Assembly (NCBI GenBank): GCA_039881145.1
Contig: JAYKKI010000037.1
Coordinates: 13,403,501 to 13,467,500, forward strand
Source: Druceiella hillmani
Taxonomy: Eukaryota; Arthropoda; Insecta; Lepidoptera; Hepialidae
DNA: 64,000 bases
Direction of reading: 5' to 3'
Shown: positions 25,245 to 35,421 of the stretch, one piece after another
Numbering within the stretch: the first letter of the stretch is position 1
How the letters are laid out: each line of letters starts with the position of its first letter
Program-made: the position numbers and the translations under genes
Notes under the pieces: generated by a model
What the model was told of the DNA's origin: nothing
What the model saw: the letters and a program-made list of their open reading frames with translations, nothing else
Databases searched by the model: none

Positions 25245-25246
<2 letters not shown>
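21932..25246. other. Long non-coding stretch
   Basis: No gene is supported. A mildly GC-richer patch at 22500-22620 has a donor-like TTCGGTAAGG but no partner acceptor. A short hairpin with CGTTTACATT/AATGTAAACG arms lies at about 23997-24040. The TG/CG-rich run at 24975-25025 (alternating purine-pyrimidine) is a low-complexity patch; the frame at 24833-25039 over it is not called. Confidence 0.4.
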
Positions 25247-25339
<93 letters not shown>

Positions 25340-25379
25340 GTATATATATATATATATATATATATTAATATATATATAT

Positions 25380-25427
<48 letters not shown>
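25247..25427. repeat. Long (TA)n microsatellite
   Basis: Roughly 180 bp of TA with isolated interruptions, the longest in the window. Both strands give spurious Tyr-Ile proteins. Confidence 0.95.
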
Positions 25428-26220
25428 CTGAATCCTCATATACCATATGATGTTCTTTAACCATACACCAAAAACCAATTAACAATATTCAGTAGTTTAG
25501 TCACAGGAAAAGTTTTAAGAGGTTTATAATTTCAAACATGTCGCTTTGATTTGTTACGGGTGCCCACAAAAACAACAACCGCACGCCGTTGCCGTTTTGT
25601 TAAGGTCGGTAAGATAAACATTGCAAACGGTCTCTACATTTTATTTATATTAAAATGCTATTTAATTTGTTTCGAAAAAAACATTTTTTTTATTCTTGGT
25701 GTAATTGTTTATTTCACTCTATTAAATAGTACTGACTGGGTTTTCATTTAATGTCAAACGGTTAAACCCACATTATATACTATCCAGTCAATAAGCCTGT
25801 TACACTGTTCACTAATATCAACAGCAACACCAATACCTGAGTAGAGGACAACGGAGGCGCAGTGAGAGCAAACGAGTTTACCGGCCAAACGGCGTCTTCG
25901 CTGCCTCCGCGCTCCACATTCGGCGACTATCTCGCCAGATTGAGGTCAAACAGGTCGTCTGCAAGCTTATATTTTATCTTTATGACTCGCAGCGGAATAC
26001 GTTTTATTGTTGATGCAGGTTGGCATATAAATTAGTTTAGTCTGCTAGTTTTCTGTCATAAAAATTACAATGCGAACATATTGTGACGGCATCAGCTTTA
26101 TTGCGTACATTCGATTTATAAAGTACCGACATTCGTGGAAAATAAATGCATTGCAACAATATGTGCAGATATCGAAACTCCATTATTACATAGTAGTATA
26201 ATATGTGCTGATATCCACTA
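25428..26220. other. Non-coding stretch with GC-richer patch
   Basis: A GC-richer segment at about 25840-25970 (GGAGGCGCAGTGAGAGC and neighbours) stands out. It has no long frame and no recognised motif, and could be an unrecognised untranslated exon or promoter. Confidence 0.35.
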
Positions 26221-26228
26221 TTACATAG

Positions 26229-26737
26229 CAGTGTTGCCAATTTAGCGACTTTGTCGTTAGAAATTACGACTTTTGCTTAAGTCTTAGCGACAAAAAAAAG
26301 TTTTGACGACAAAAAAAATTTAGCGACTAAACTGACGACTTATGAAGTGAAGTGATTACCATGCAAAAAAAATTTTAAAGATAATTATTAAAATATTGTA
26401 AAAGTTAATTAGTTTTATTACTTAATTGATAGAGCAAATCGAGAGCAATTTTTTAAGCCAAAAAATGTATAAAATGTAAATATTTTTCGATTTATAGAAA
26501 AATTACTCTTTTGATAATAAATATTTAAAAAAATTAATTATTAATTAAGTAATAATTATGAAAGCGGAGCAATTGCGGATTCTGAAAGAGTAATTCTAAT
26601 AAATAATTCTAATAAATTCTGTAAGGAGCAATTAATTGGCATATAATTTTATTTAAAGAAATATTTGCCGCTCACTTAAAATAAAAAAAATTATTTTTAC
26701 ACTCAGTTTTGTATTTCGCATAAAAACTATTTTTAAA

Positions 26738-26791
<54 letters not shown>

Positions 26792-26928
26792 GACTCGCCC
26801 TCTATATATATATATATATATATGTATATATTATATCACTCGCCCCCTGGTAGAAATAGGTAGAATCCGTTTTAGCGACGTTTAATATTGAGTCTAGCGA
26901 CTTGGATTTATTGGAGTTGGCAACACCA
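26229..26928. mobile_element. hAT-like non-autonomous element (700 bp)
   Basis: The element begins CAGTGTTGCCAA (26229-26240) and ends with the inverted near match TTGGCAACACCA (26917-26928), flanked by the 8-bp duplication TTACATAG (26221-26228 and 26929-26936). An 8-bp duplication with CAGTG-type ends fits the hAT superfamily. Just inside both ends the word TAGCGAC is repeated many times, resembling the subterminal transposase-binding repeats of hAT elements. There is no transposase frame; the middle is AT-rich and holds a microsatellite. Mobilisation would need a hAT transposase elsewhere. Confidence 0.75.
26741..26836. repeat. (TA)n microsatellite inside hAT-like element
   Basis: Two TA runs, each followed by a near-identical word (TTATATGACTCGCCC, then TTATATCACTCGCCC), so the microsatellite with its 3' flank appears to have been duplicated inside the element. 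Confidence 0.9.
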
Positions 26929-27136
26929 TTACATAGTTATAATTTTTTCTATTAGATTTATCCAAGATACGTATGCAGTAACCATACAGTAACATAATTA
27001 TATGAACACGGATGAGAAAAAGAAGATGTAATTTAAATTATAAATCGTGTATATTAATTTAATTGAAATTATACGTAACAATATAATTTGCACTCTAAAG
27101 CGCATCACACAAGACTTTTGTAGATGTGATATATGT

Positions 27137-27198
27137 GTGTGCAATTCGTTTCTTAACCTATTCACCTAAAGTTCTTGAACTCGAAATATTTACAAACA
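27137..27198 (-). repeat. Inverted dispersed repeat, left copy
   Basis: On the minus strand, GGTGAATAGGTTAAGAAACG followed by AATTGCACACAC matches 30321-30352 with one mismatch in 32 bp. Weaker similarity continues for about 30 bp more. The two copies face each other 3.2 kb apart. Confidence 0.7.
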
Positions 27199-27235
27199 AT
27201 ATTCATATCTATTTCAAGAACATGTGTGTGTTTTA

Positions 27236-27360
27236 CAGGTGGTGAGTCGATTACCGATAATTGTCGGAGAAGTTCACTATCGACATTTCACCGACTCAAT
27301 GAGGAAATGAACGCGCCACCTACTAAATTTCGGTCTCACCATCAGAACGCGTCAAGTTAG
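27236..27360 (+). CDS. Weak candidate terminal exon
   Basis: An acceptor-like TGTGTTTTACAG ends at 27238 and is followed by an open frame to TAG at 27358-27360, reading GGESITDNCRRSSLSTFHRL and ending HHQNASS. The composition is more codon-like than the surroundings and an AATAAA lies near 27821. I do not recognise the peptide, no partner exon is visible, and the segment is short. It may equally be chance. Confidence 0.15.
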
Positions 27361-28080
27361 ATCGTATGTTTATTCTTCACCTCTTTGACACATTTAATCT
27401 CGAGTCGACGTTCGAATTGGGAAGAAACGGCCTGAGTCGCTCCGATTTTTGTGAGACGTGTACGTTAAAGTACTAAATATTCTATATTCTCTTTTGTACA
27501 GTTATGCTCTGTCATGTGCGTTGCACTTGAAAATAATCCCCAATTATTTTTCAATGGAACTATCTGTTTTATATCCGTGTTTTCTATCACTCTTGATCTC
27601 TCACTTACGACATACGAGCGTAAACGCTACCTGGAGCCATTTTTGGTTCGTTTTATGATAGTACAACGTATTTATTTCATATCAAGTCCTGTATTACAGT
27701 ACTATCAGAAAACGCATTCATTGAAAGATAAACCTTTTAGATATGAGTATATAACTCACACTACGATGGTTCCGTACACATTCAGACACATATAGATGTA
27801 TAATATTACATAATATTTCTAATAAACGATGTATTTAAAAATATTAATATTTATTTTTGTCCATATCGATATGTTGTATAGTAGCAGGTGTTTTTTTTGA
27901 GGTACACAGCTTTGAAATTAAATAAAACGGATAATATCAATGGCATTGGCTTTATTGAAAAGGCAATATTATGCATTTATGTTTAAATACGATTTCACAC
28001 ATATGGGCGCCGCAGCTGGGTCGAATGAAGCACAATCTGGAAGTTCAATTCTCAGCCACTTTTTAGAGCAATAATTTGTT

Positions 28081-28680
28081 CGGTAACGAGGCTCATCTTA
28101 GGTTGAATGACTACGTCAATAAACAAAATTGGCAGATTTGGACTGAAAAAAAAATCCATGTGCCATTACTCAGCCGTTACATCAGCAAAAAGTCACTGTT
28201 TGGTATATGTTGTGGACTGGTAGAATCATTGAACCTTATTTGTTCAAAGATGATGTTGGCAAGAACGTTACAGTCAATGGAAAGCTCCTTAGATCCATCA
28301 TTACTGACTTTTTCGTTCTCCAACTGAATGACATTAATGTTGAAGAGTTACACCAATACTGTGCAATATCCCATGTAACACGCGACACAATCATTTTATT
28401 GCAGAAAACATTCGATGTGCACATAATTTTGCGTTATACGCTAAGAATTGGCCTCCATGATCGTGTGGCATCAAATTTACGGGTTATTTTCTGTATGTGA
28501 AGGTGCTAGTATATGCCGATAAACCATAGACATTGGACTACTTGGAAGACAACATTCGCCGCGTTATTGCCAATATACGATCCCAAATACTCGAAAGAGT
28601 TGTTGAGACTTCACTTCCAGATTGCGCTTCATTCGAGACAGCTGCAGCGTCCATATGCATGAAATCATATTTAAATGTAT
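28081..28680 (+). pseudogene. Catalytic half of mariner-type transposase, dead
   Basis: Successive frames give NEAHLRLNDYVNKQNWQIW, then WTGRIIEPYLFKDDVGKNVT and DFFVLQLNDINVEEL, then NWPP-stop-SC...GYFL, VYADKP-stop-TLDYLEDN and RRVIANIRSQILERVVE, and finally HMHEIIFK. These fit the order of the DDE_3 domain of this family. At least two frameshifts and several stops interrupt it. All three catalytic aspartates are replaced: Asn in FGNEAH, Tyr in HQYCA (expected QQDGA), Gly in TGYFL (expected LDYFL). The N-terminal half is missing. Confidence 0.85.
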
Positions 28681-28720
28681 TTTTATATAACGTCCATATG
28701 CATGAAATCATATTTAAATG
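28648..28720 (+). repeat. Direct duplication of 30 bp
   Basis: The 30 bp beginning CGTCCATATGCATGAAATCA (28649-28678) are repeated exactly at 28691-28720, separated by an AT-rich dozen bases. They encode the transposase C-terminal HMHEIIFK, so that end is present twice. Confidence 0.85.
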
Positions 28721-28770
28721 CATTATCATGATTTTTATCCGTTTTTTTTTAATTTTAAAGTGACACCCCT

Positions 28771-30016
28771 TTTGAAATAGGCGTAAAAGTACCAAGGATT
28801 TCTCAAAAATACTTTGGTTTGATTGCTCTTGATTTTGACTATATAAATTTAGCTCCTTTTAATATTTGTCGTTCAAATAGAGAATATGAAAAATATCAGG
28901 GGGGAAATACAACTTCCGCAATGCGTTTGATGTTTGTTCGATAGGCCTGGTAACAAAATGAGTAAATGTAAAATGACAATTTTAATGGATCAAATCATTA
29001 TTTTTCTTTGAAAAAACGAAATTGAAAAATGGACTTGCACTCTACTCAAAGAGTTCATTTCAACAATACTCCACATATCTGAAGAGAAACCCCTACCCCA
29101 CCCCACCACTACCTTCTACGTACAGAGCTATCCTAAAATATAATTTAATTTTAAATATTAATTTTGACTCAAAATGCCTTCCTTATTTCGTTTATAAGTT
29201 AGAAGCTCCTGGCAGGTAAATAGACGGATGGACAAAGAATGGACGACTTTGCTATTACAGCAGGGTTCCTTTCGGAACCTTTTGATGCCAAACACTAAAA
29301 GTTTTTTGATAACTTTTCAACATTTCTCCTGAAGTTACCTCGTTATAGTAAACATATCTTCAAATATTTATTAAGAATATACCAATTTTTTCATACTGCT
29401 ATAGAGTTTATTGCTCTTATTTTGTTTCCACAATCCTCTTCAAGAGAAAATTATAATCAATCAGCAACGTTGATACTCTCATTACGAGACTCATTTGTAC
29501 ATGCTGTTTTTTGCTGTGTATACTTTCTTCTTTCTGCAGGTCTTAGTATATTTAATTACATTTCTTTAGTAGGATTTTCTTTTTCTATTATCTTATACTT
29601 TTTTGAACAATTTTTTCAAACTTACCTTAACAATTCGTCTATACTCTCGTACTAAACGAGAGTAACTTAAAAATTATTATCTTTTCTTTTTCAATTATTT
29701 ATTTAACTAGTAATTCTCATATAAAAATCGCAACACACGTTGTATGTTAAATTTGTAATCTTATAAGTACTTGTAAATTATTAAAGAGAAAAACAGCCGT
29801 CATGACCTAAATCCTTTTGAATAGCGCGGTCGTTCGTCTCGTTCGATTTCACATATAATAATAGTCTGACACATAATACTGCTCTCGATAATTATGCGTG
29901 TATGCAAATACGCTTGTTTATTTAAAAGATTATGACAAAAAGTTGAAATAGAATTGTCTCGTCAGTAAAAATTGTAAATAACCTGAAGTTATTTTTAGAA
30001 TCTAAAATTGTTCACA

Positions 30017-30019
<3 letters not shown>
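28771..30019. other. Non-coding stretch with a weak repeat copy
   Basis: Read on the minus strand, about 29310 down to 29080 has GGAACCCTGCTGTAATAGC and GTCCATCCGTCTATTTACC, reminiscent of the GGAACCCT repeat class. The frame at 29422-29655 is hydrophobic but unrecognised. Nothing else is supported. Confidence 0.35.

Positions 30020-30048
<29 letters not shown>
30020..30048. repeat. Short (TA)n microsatellite
   Basis: About 14 TA units. Confidence 0.9.
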
Positions 30049-30052
<4 letters not shown>

Positions 30053-30291
30053 TTTTACGAGTAGATATATTGGAACATATTTAACAAACCTAATATGTTA
30101 GATGTATATATCTAAATGTTAGTTATAATATAAAGAGAGATAATTCCAAAATATGTATGAAACAGGAAACAAACATGTTAATATGAAATTCCTCTCAAAG
30201 CACTTTATTTGCGTCACTTTTAGCAGTTGTAGAACGCGGAAAACAACACCAATCATTAGATATTACACAATTGAAATAAATATATCGCATG

Positions 30292-30352
30292 TAAAATATC
30301 TAGAGATCAAGGACTGAAGGTGAATAGGTTAAGAAACGAATTGCATACACGA
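30292..30352 (+). repeat. Inverted dispersed repeat, right copy
   Basis: Partner of 27137-27198. The best match is the 32 bp at 30321-30352 (GGTGAATAGGTTAAGAAACG and on). Together the pair brackets the rearranged mariner fossil, though nothing proves they belong to one element. Confidence 0.7.
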
Positions 30353-30812
30353 TCAAATACCAACGAGGCCGGACAGTACCAATGAGCGCATTTATGTAAA
30401 TATAAAACATTCGAATTATATTCTTTATTTAATTATATATTCGATAATTTGCAATCGTTTATTTGTACTTAAATTTTGACAAATATTAGTACAAATTTAA
30501 TAATTTAAAAAAATTGGTTTATTTATTCAGTTTTAACATTGAAAAAGTAGACATTTTGAGTAAAATACGTAAACTTTAGGTTATTGTCTGGATATATAGA
30601 TAGAATAAATAGATCAATATTTTCAGGGTAATTACTTTCATAACAACATTTTTAGATGTATATGAAATTTGTATAATCTCACCATCGGTTGAAAAAAGGC
30701 TTCTCAAATAATTAATTATTTATAACCATGTTAAATACGTATGTATGAAAATAGTAGCGCAGCAAGGAATGTAATAAAACAATATAATAATTACTCGCTT
30801 TGCAACTCTATA

Positions 30813-30971
30813 TAATATCCTTTCCTTCTACGCATAATATTCTCTCCACCGACTAAAACATTCTTTCCATCTACTTACAATATTCTCTCTATATACAAGT
30901 AATATTTACTCCATCTATTGGCAATATTCTCTCCATCTACTAATATTTTCTCAATCTTCTCATAATATTCC
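30813..30971. repeat. 22-bp minisatellite, about 7 units
   Basis: Imperfect tandem units of AATATTCTCTCCATCTACTN follow each other with 20-22 bp spacing. Units differ by several substitutions, so the array is old. Confidence 0.8.
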
Positions 30972-31273
30972 TAGACCCTTATTTAAACCTTTTAAATATT
31001 GTAGAGCCCCGTACACCGTAAAACAGAACCCGTATAAAATCATTCCATGACGTGGTATATCTGTTGTCTATCATAACCGTTTTTTTTAAGAACCCGTTTG
31101 AAGAAGAAACTTCATTAATATCAGAGTTATTTTATTATTATTTGATGCATTTTATATGGCGATATGATGAGAATATTGTTATTTATTATTGAGATATCGT
31201 TTTTACCTACTTCAGTCATTAAAAATGCGAATAAATAAAAAAACGATGTAAAGTCCACAGACGAGCGTTTTCA

Positions 31274-32583
31274 TACTGGTACATTAAAAATGGCTAAAGT
31301 TTATTTTTGAATATTTTTTTATTAATTTAATGTAAAATTTGAAAATTTAGTAACGAGTATGGCCTCCTCTAGCTAAAATCAATGCTCTTAATCTGCTAGG
31401 CATTATTTCGACGACAGTTTTTATTATTTTAATTTTTATTAATAATATAATACGTTCTCATTCAGCGACGATCACATTTTTAAGGGCCTGAATGTTTTCT
31501 GGAGCTTGTTTTACGGCTCTTACGCGTCGTTTGAGATTATCCCAAATGTGTTCTATCGGATTGAGGTCGGTACTTCTAGCTGGCCAGTTTAACCGACGAA
31601 TTCCGGCCTCCTGCATATACGCATCAACGTCTCTAGAGCGGTGGGCGCGAGCGTTGTCATCCATAAAAATGGACTCGCCTCCAACTGCTGTTAATGCGAG
31701 TTGGGCGTGAGGAATAAGAACCCCTGTTATGTACTTTTGCGCATTAAGTGTGTCATTTTCAATAAAAACTAACTCGGTACGGTCATATGAGTTAATACCA
31801 GCCCAAAACATTACGGAGCCTCCACCGTCAGGGGTGATTTTCTCAAAGCACACTTCTGCGAAGTGTTCTCCACGTCTTCATGAGACTCGCTGACGTCGAT
31901 CCTCACCACTAATCGATATTCGAGCTTCATCGGAGAATAAAACACTATTCCAGTCTTGTTTAGTCCATGACGAAAAATTTTGAGCGAATCTCAATCTGGC
32001 AACTCGATGCTCACGGAGCAATATAGGGCCCCGAGCTGGGCGATAACTACGTATATTGACGGCCTGAATTATCCTTCTGACTGTCCATAGGCTTACTCGT
32101 GTACTTCTGACGTCCGTCTGAGATCGAGGTTCTGTTTGAGATCCACGTACGTAACTTGGCGATTTCGTAGCGCTTGACTGATTATGAAGCGGTCGGCCCG
32201 TGGCTCAGTGCACCGTTTTCAGAACCGAGTCTTCTACTGACGGAGCCTGTTTCTTGGTATCGTTGCCAGGTCCTTTGGGCGGTGGAACGGCTCTCATTAT
32301 ATTGCTGAGACACATAACATTGGCTACAGCCTTCTTCAAGCAGCGCAATAATTTTACTAGCTCTTATCATTTTTTCAACCGTACTGAGAACAGCAAACAG
32401 AAGTGAACTAATGCAGCAAACAGCAGAAATTTAATTAAAATTTATTCGTTAAAATAAAAACGTAGCAAATGAAAAAGAACTTAATAAGAGTTGACCAATA
32501 AATACGTTTTTGTCAGTAAAAGAGAATTTTCATTCAAAAAGAATAAATTTAAAATTTAGAACGTTCGTTTTTATGCGCCAGTA
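31274..32583 (-). mobile_element. Tc1-like DD34E transposon
   Basis: An element of 1.31 kb with imperfect inverted ends: TACTGGTACATTAAAAA at 31274-31290, and on the minus strand TACTGGCGCATAAAAACG from 32583. Size, end arrangement and gene content fit a Tc1-like element. TA is present at both ends and is probably the duplicated target. The transposase lies on the minus strand and occupies most of the length. Confidence 0.85.
31347..32370 (-). pseudogene. Tc1-like transposase with stops and frameshifts
   Basis: The gene runs from ATG at 32370 to TAA at 31347-31349, about 341 codons. N-terminal part: MIRASKIIALLEEGCSQCYV, a paired-like helix-turn-helix. Then RADRFIISQALRNRQV in a second frame, and LWTVRRII onward in the third. 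Catalytic motifs are LFSDEAR, FMDDNARAH and DLNPIEHIW, with 34 residues between the second Asp and the Glu (DD34E). The C-terminus MPSRLRALILARGGHTRY is canonical. Lesions are two frameshifts (near 32215 and 32115) and in-frame TGA codons at 31878-31880 and 31458-31460, the second replacing the usual Trp. The triad is intact but the protein cannot be made. Confidence 0.9.
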
Positions 32584-32690
32584 CTATACTATACCTGCCA
32601 GTAACAATTACAATTAATACAACCTCTTAATAAATAATATTTTGTTAAGAATATGACAAAATCAAAACCGCCCGTTTTTTATGCAAAAGA

Positions 32691-32693
<3 letters not shown>

Positions 32694-32753
<60 letters not shown>

Positions 32754-32772
32754 TGTATATGTGTGTGTGTGT
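32694..32772. repeat. (TA)n then (TG)n microsatellite
   Basis: About 28 TA units, a short spacer, then GTGTGTGTGTG. The plus-strand frame across it is spurious. Confidence 0.95.
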
Positions 32773-33207
32773 ATTTTTGGGCGTGCAAACAAAATATTCA
32801 AAATTTTATATTTACTTAATATACAATATTACACTGAATTATAACTGTCAAAATGGTAATAAAAAGAGCGTGTAACGTTTTCAAGTAAAGAAATTTAAAT
32901 AAAGTTCATCGGAAAACTATGGCGATACCTCTAAATTCCATATTATTTGAGGCTTAACTATACATAATAATAATGACTTGAAAAACGACAGGAAATAATC
33001 CTTGGCACACAAAAACTCAAACACAAAATTTATGTATTATAAGCAGTTTCCTAAAAATTTACGTCAACTGTTGCGATCCGAGTGACTGTCTAGTAGCGTG
33101 TTTTGCTTTAACGTTTATGCATTTAATATAATCACTTGATTGTTTAAAAAAATCTATTTTGTACAATCTTCCACGGGCGCTTCCCGTTAGACATAAATCT
33201 ATTAAAA

Positions 33208-33259
33208 CTAACGTATCTTGTTATTAAAACTTTTATGTTTTAATAACAAGATACGTTAG
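33208..33259. repeat. Perfect hairpin, 23-bp arms, 6-bp loop
   Basis: The arms 33208-33230 (starting CTAACGTATCTTG) and 33237-33259 are exact reverse complements around TTTTAT. No coding or promoter context is visible. Confidence 0.9.
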
Positions 33260-35377
33260 AAAAAAGCCTTTTAAGGAGAAAAACAGTAATTTACCATTAT
33301 ATCCGTATTAAAATAGTGTATAAAACTTGGATACGAAATTCTAAACATTAAACACGTACCACTGTGGCCTTCGTGTTCTTTTATAAAATACATTTCGATA
33401 ATCGAATTTTTAAATATTTGTCTGTTAAATTAGTTGGGCAATATATAAGCGAAGCAGCAATCGCTTTGCAATTTAGCTCCATCATAATATTCAGCAGCTG
33501 AACCCACGCACGCTAAACGATATCGACTTAAAAATAAATCCCGATATTAAATTTTACGGCAATATTAACAAGTTTTTAAATTTACATTTATTTTAGGTTG
33601 ATATTTATCTGTATAAATGACATAACTATTATGTAAATGCATTCTGGCCTGATCATAAATACGTCAACACGATGGTTGCAGGATACATATAGCGAGTTGG
33701 TTAAAACACATTTTAAGCGACTAGTCCGGAATTTTTCTAGAGAGGTTGTCGCAATTTCCAAAATGTTTAATTATAAAAGTCCAGGACAATGACAAATAAT
33801 TCCAAGTCTTCAATTACATTACATAAAAGAAAATTCATTTAAATCGACGTGAAATATGGACTTTTCTAATGAATGAGTTCCGCCTGCATCAAGATTATTA
33901 ACATTAAAACATAACTTAGATTCGCTGAAGCAATTAGAAACTGGTGATGAGAATGGAATCATGTACGTTAATCTCGAAAATGACAATGGTTTGCTGTAGC
34001 GTTAACAGGAGTTTCAGTGCCCAAACCTGAACTGATCACCGGAAAGTTAATGCTGAGTTGCTGGTAAATTATGAAGTATGTTATTCATTGGCAAAATATA
34101 CAAGTGTTTTTCATTGGGGATTACCTCTGAAGGTGACTAGTAATGAATAATGGTGAATGAAGGAATATACTACTAATAGTGTTTAGATTGACTAGCTATC
34201 AAATTAAGTAGTCAACCGAACCAAATTTATTTTATCTATAATAACATTAGCCCACTTAACGCGAAATATACCCGTCAAAAATTACAGAAGTTAGGTTGAT
34301 TCTGCTAGTATCTTCGTCTGTTTTATTCACAAGACCTTGAGCCATCTCATTCATTTTTAAATTAATGCTATTTTTCATCTCTACGTATTTTTTATCTGTG
34401 ACTTTTGTTTATTCGCTTGATTTCCATTCTTTTATCTTTAATGTAAAATGGTTTAGACGATTTCTCAGTTGTCATTCACTGGCGGAAAGTCTGATCATTA
34501 ATTCATTCAATTGAATATATTACGTTCTTTATATTCTACCACTTTAATAGTTTTATCAATGAAACCACTCATTTTATTAAATATCCACGAGAAATCTATA
34601 TACAATTGCTCATGAAAGCTAAACTACATTTTAAAACAAAAACTTAAATAGAAATATACACACGCACACCTATTTAAAGTGTGTAATCCAGACATATTTT
34701 CATATAAATCCTACAAACTTATTAAGGTATCAAAATATTTTCAACCTATACGTGTAACAAAAATAAAAAATAATTAAAATTTATATATATATATGAAGTT
34801 AAACGACACCATATTATTAAAATGTTTATGCAAAAAAATATCAGCGGATTCAAGGATACACACATCAAAACTAGGTTACAACTTTTACGTCTGAACCGTG
34901 GCAAACAAATAAATGCGTAAACAAAACGTAACATTGAACAAAATATGAGATAAAATTGTATAATTATATTTTTCTGATTCTAATATAAACTAATTCCTAA
35001 GTGCTTTTTTTCAAAACATGCAAAATATGCAATCTCTTTTTAAGAAACGCAATCTTTGATCTTAAAACCTGTGAAGTAAAAAGAACTTCTGCAAAATAGT
35101 TATAAATTTGAAAATATTATATGACTTGGCATTTACGCAGCGACAAAATGAGGGTCTACTACCTATATTTAAATGTGTACATGAAGTTGAGGCTTCGGCT
35201 CAAATCCAGTGCATAGGTATGAATAAAACAAAGCTACTTCCAATTAAGATGATATGGCAATGCTTGCTTGATTTAGTGAAGACACCGCCTCGCCTCCAGA
35301 TATTTATTTTCGCATACTTACAAGTCAAATTCAGATATTTGTTAAATAATCACCATTATTAAACAGTCATATTACCA

Positions 35378-35421
35378 ATTCGAATTGTTCGAATTGAATA
35401 TTCGAATTGTTCGAATTGAAT
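35378..35421 (+). repeat. 22-bp tandem duplication
   Basis: Two adjacent exact copies of a unit starting ATTCGAATTGTTCGAATTGA. Each unit is itself partly palindromic (TTCGAA twice). Confidence 0.9.

Larger units (their letters stand above)
27898..28770 (+). mobile_element. Rearranged mariner-type fossil with mirrored 3' ends
   Basis: The plus-strand body (28081-28680) is the catalytic half of a DUF4817/DDE_3-type transposase distinct from the one at 0.6-1.7 kb. The right end (about 28586-28770) holds the transposase C-terminus, 3' untranslated part and TIR. The left end (27898 to about 28072) is an inverted copy of the same 170-odd bases: on the minus strand it reads AACTTCCAGATTGTGCTTCA and later ATTATCCGTTTTATTTAATTT, as the right end does on the plus strand. 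The 5' half of the gene, including the DNA-binding domain, is absent. The element therefore has long coding-derived inverted ends, which must come from rearrangement. Confidence 0.8.

Noticed and set aside
25149..25485. Frames of 92 and 100 codons on both strands
   Set aside because: They are translations of the (TA)n run as Tyr-Ile repeats. The same applies to frames at 8901-9125, 32653-32844, 43571-43942, 47813-48013 and 54422-54771.
28236..28424. Minus-strand 62-codon frame
   Set aside because: It is the shadow of the plus-strand transposase remnant, whose family motifs are clear.
31492..31710. Plus-strand 72-codon frame, and 32200-32406
   Set aside because: Both are antisense to the Tc1-like transposase.
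35108..35362. 84-codon frame
   Set aside because: Free of low complexity but has no recognised domain, no splice context and ordinary AT-rich codon use; chance is likely in 64 kb.
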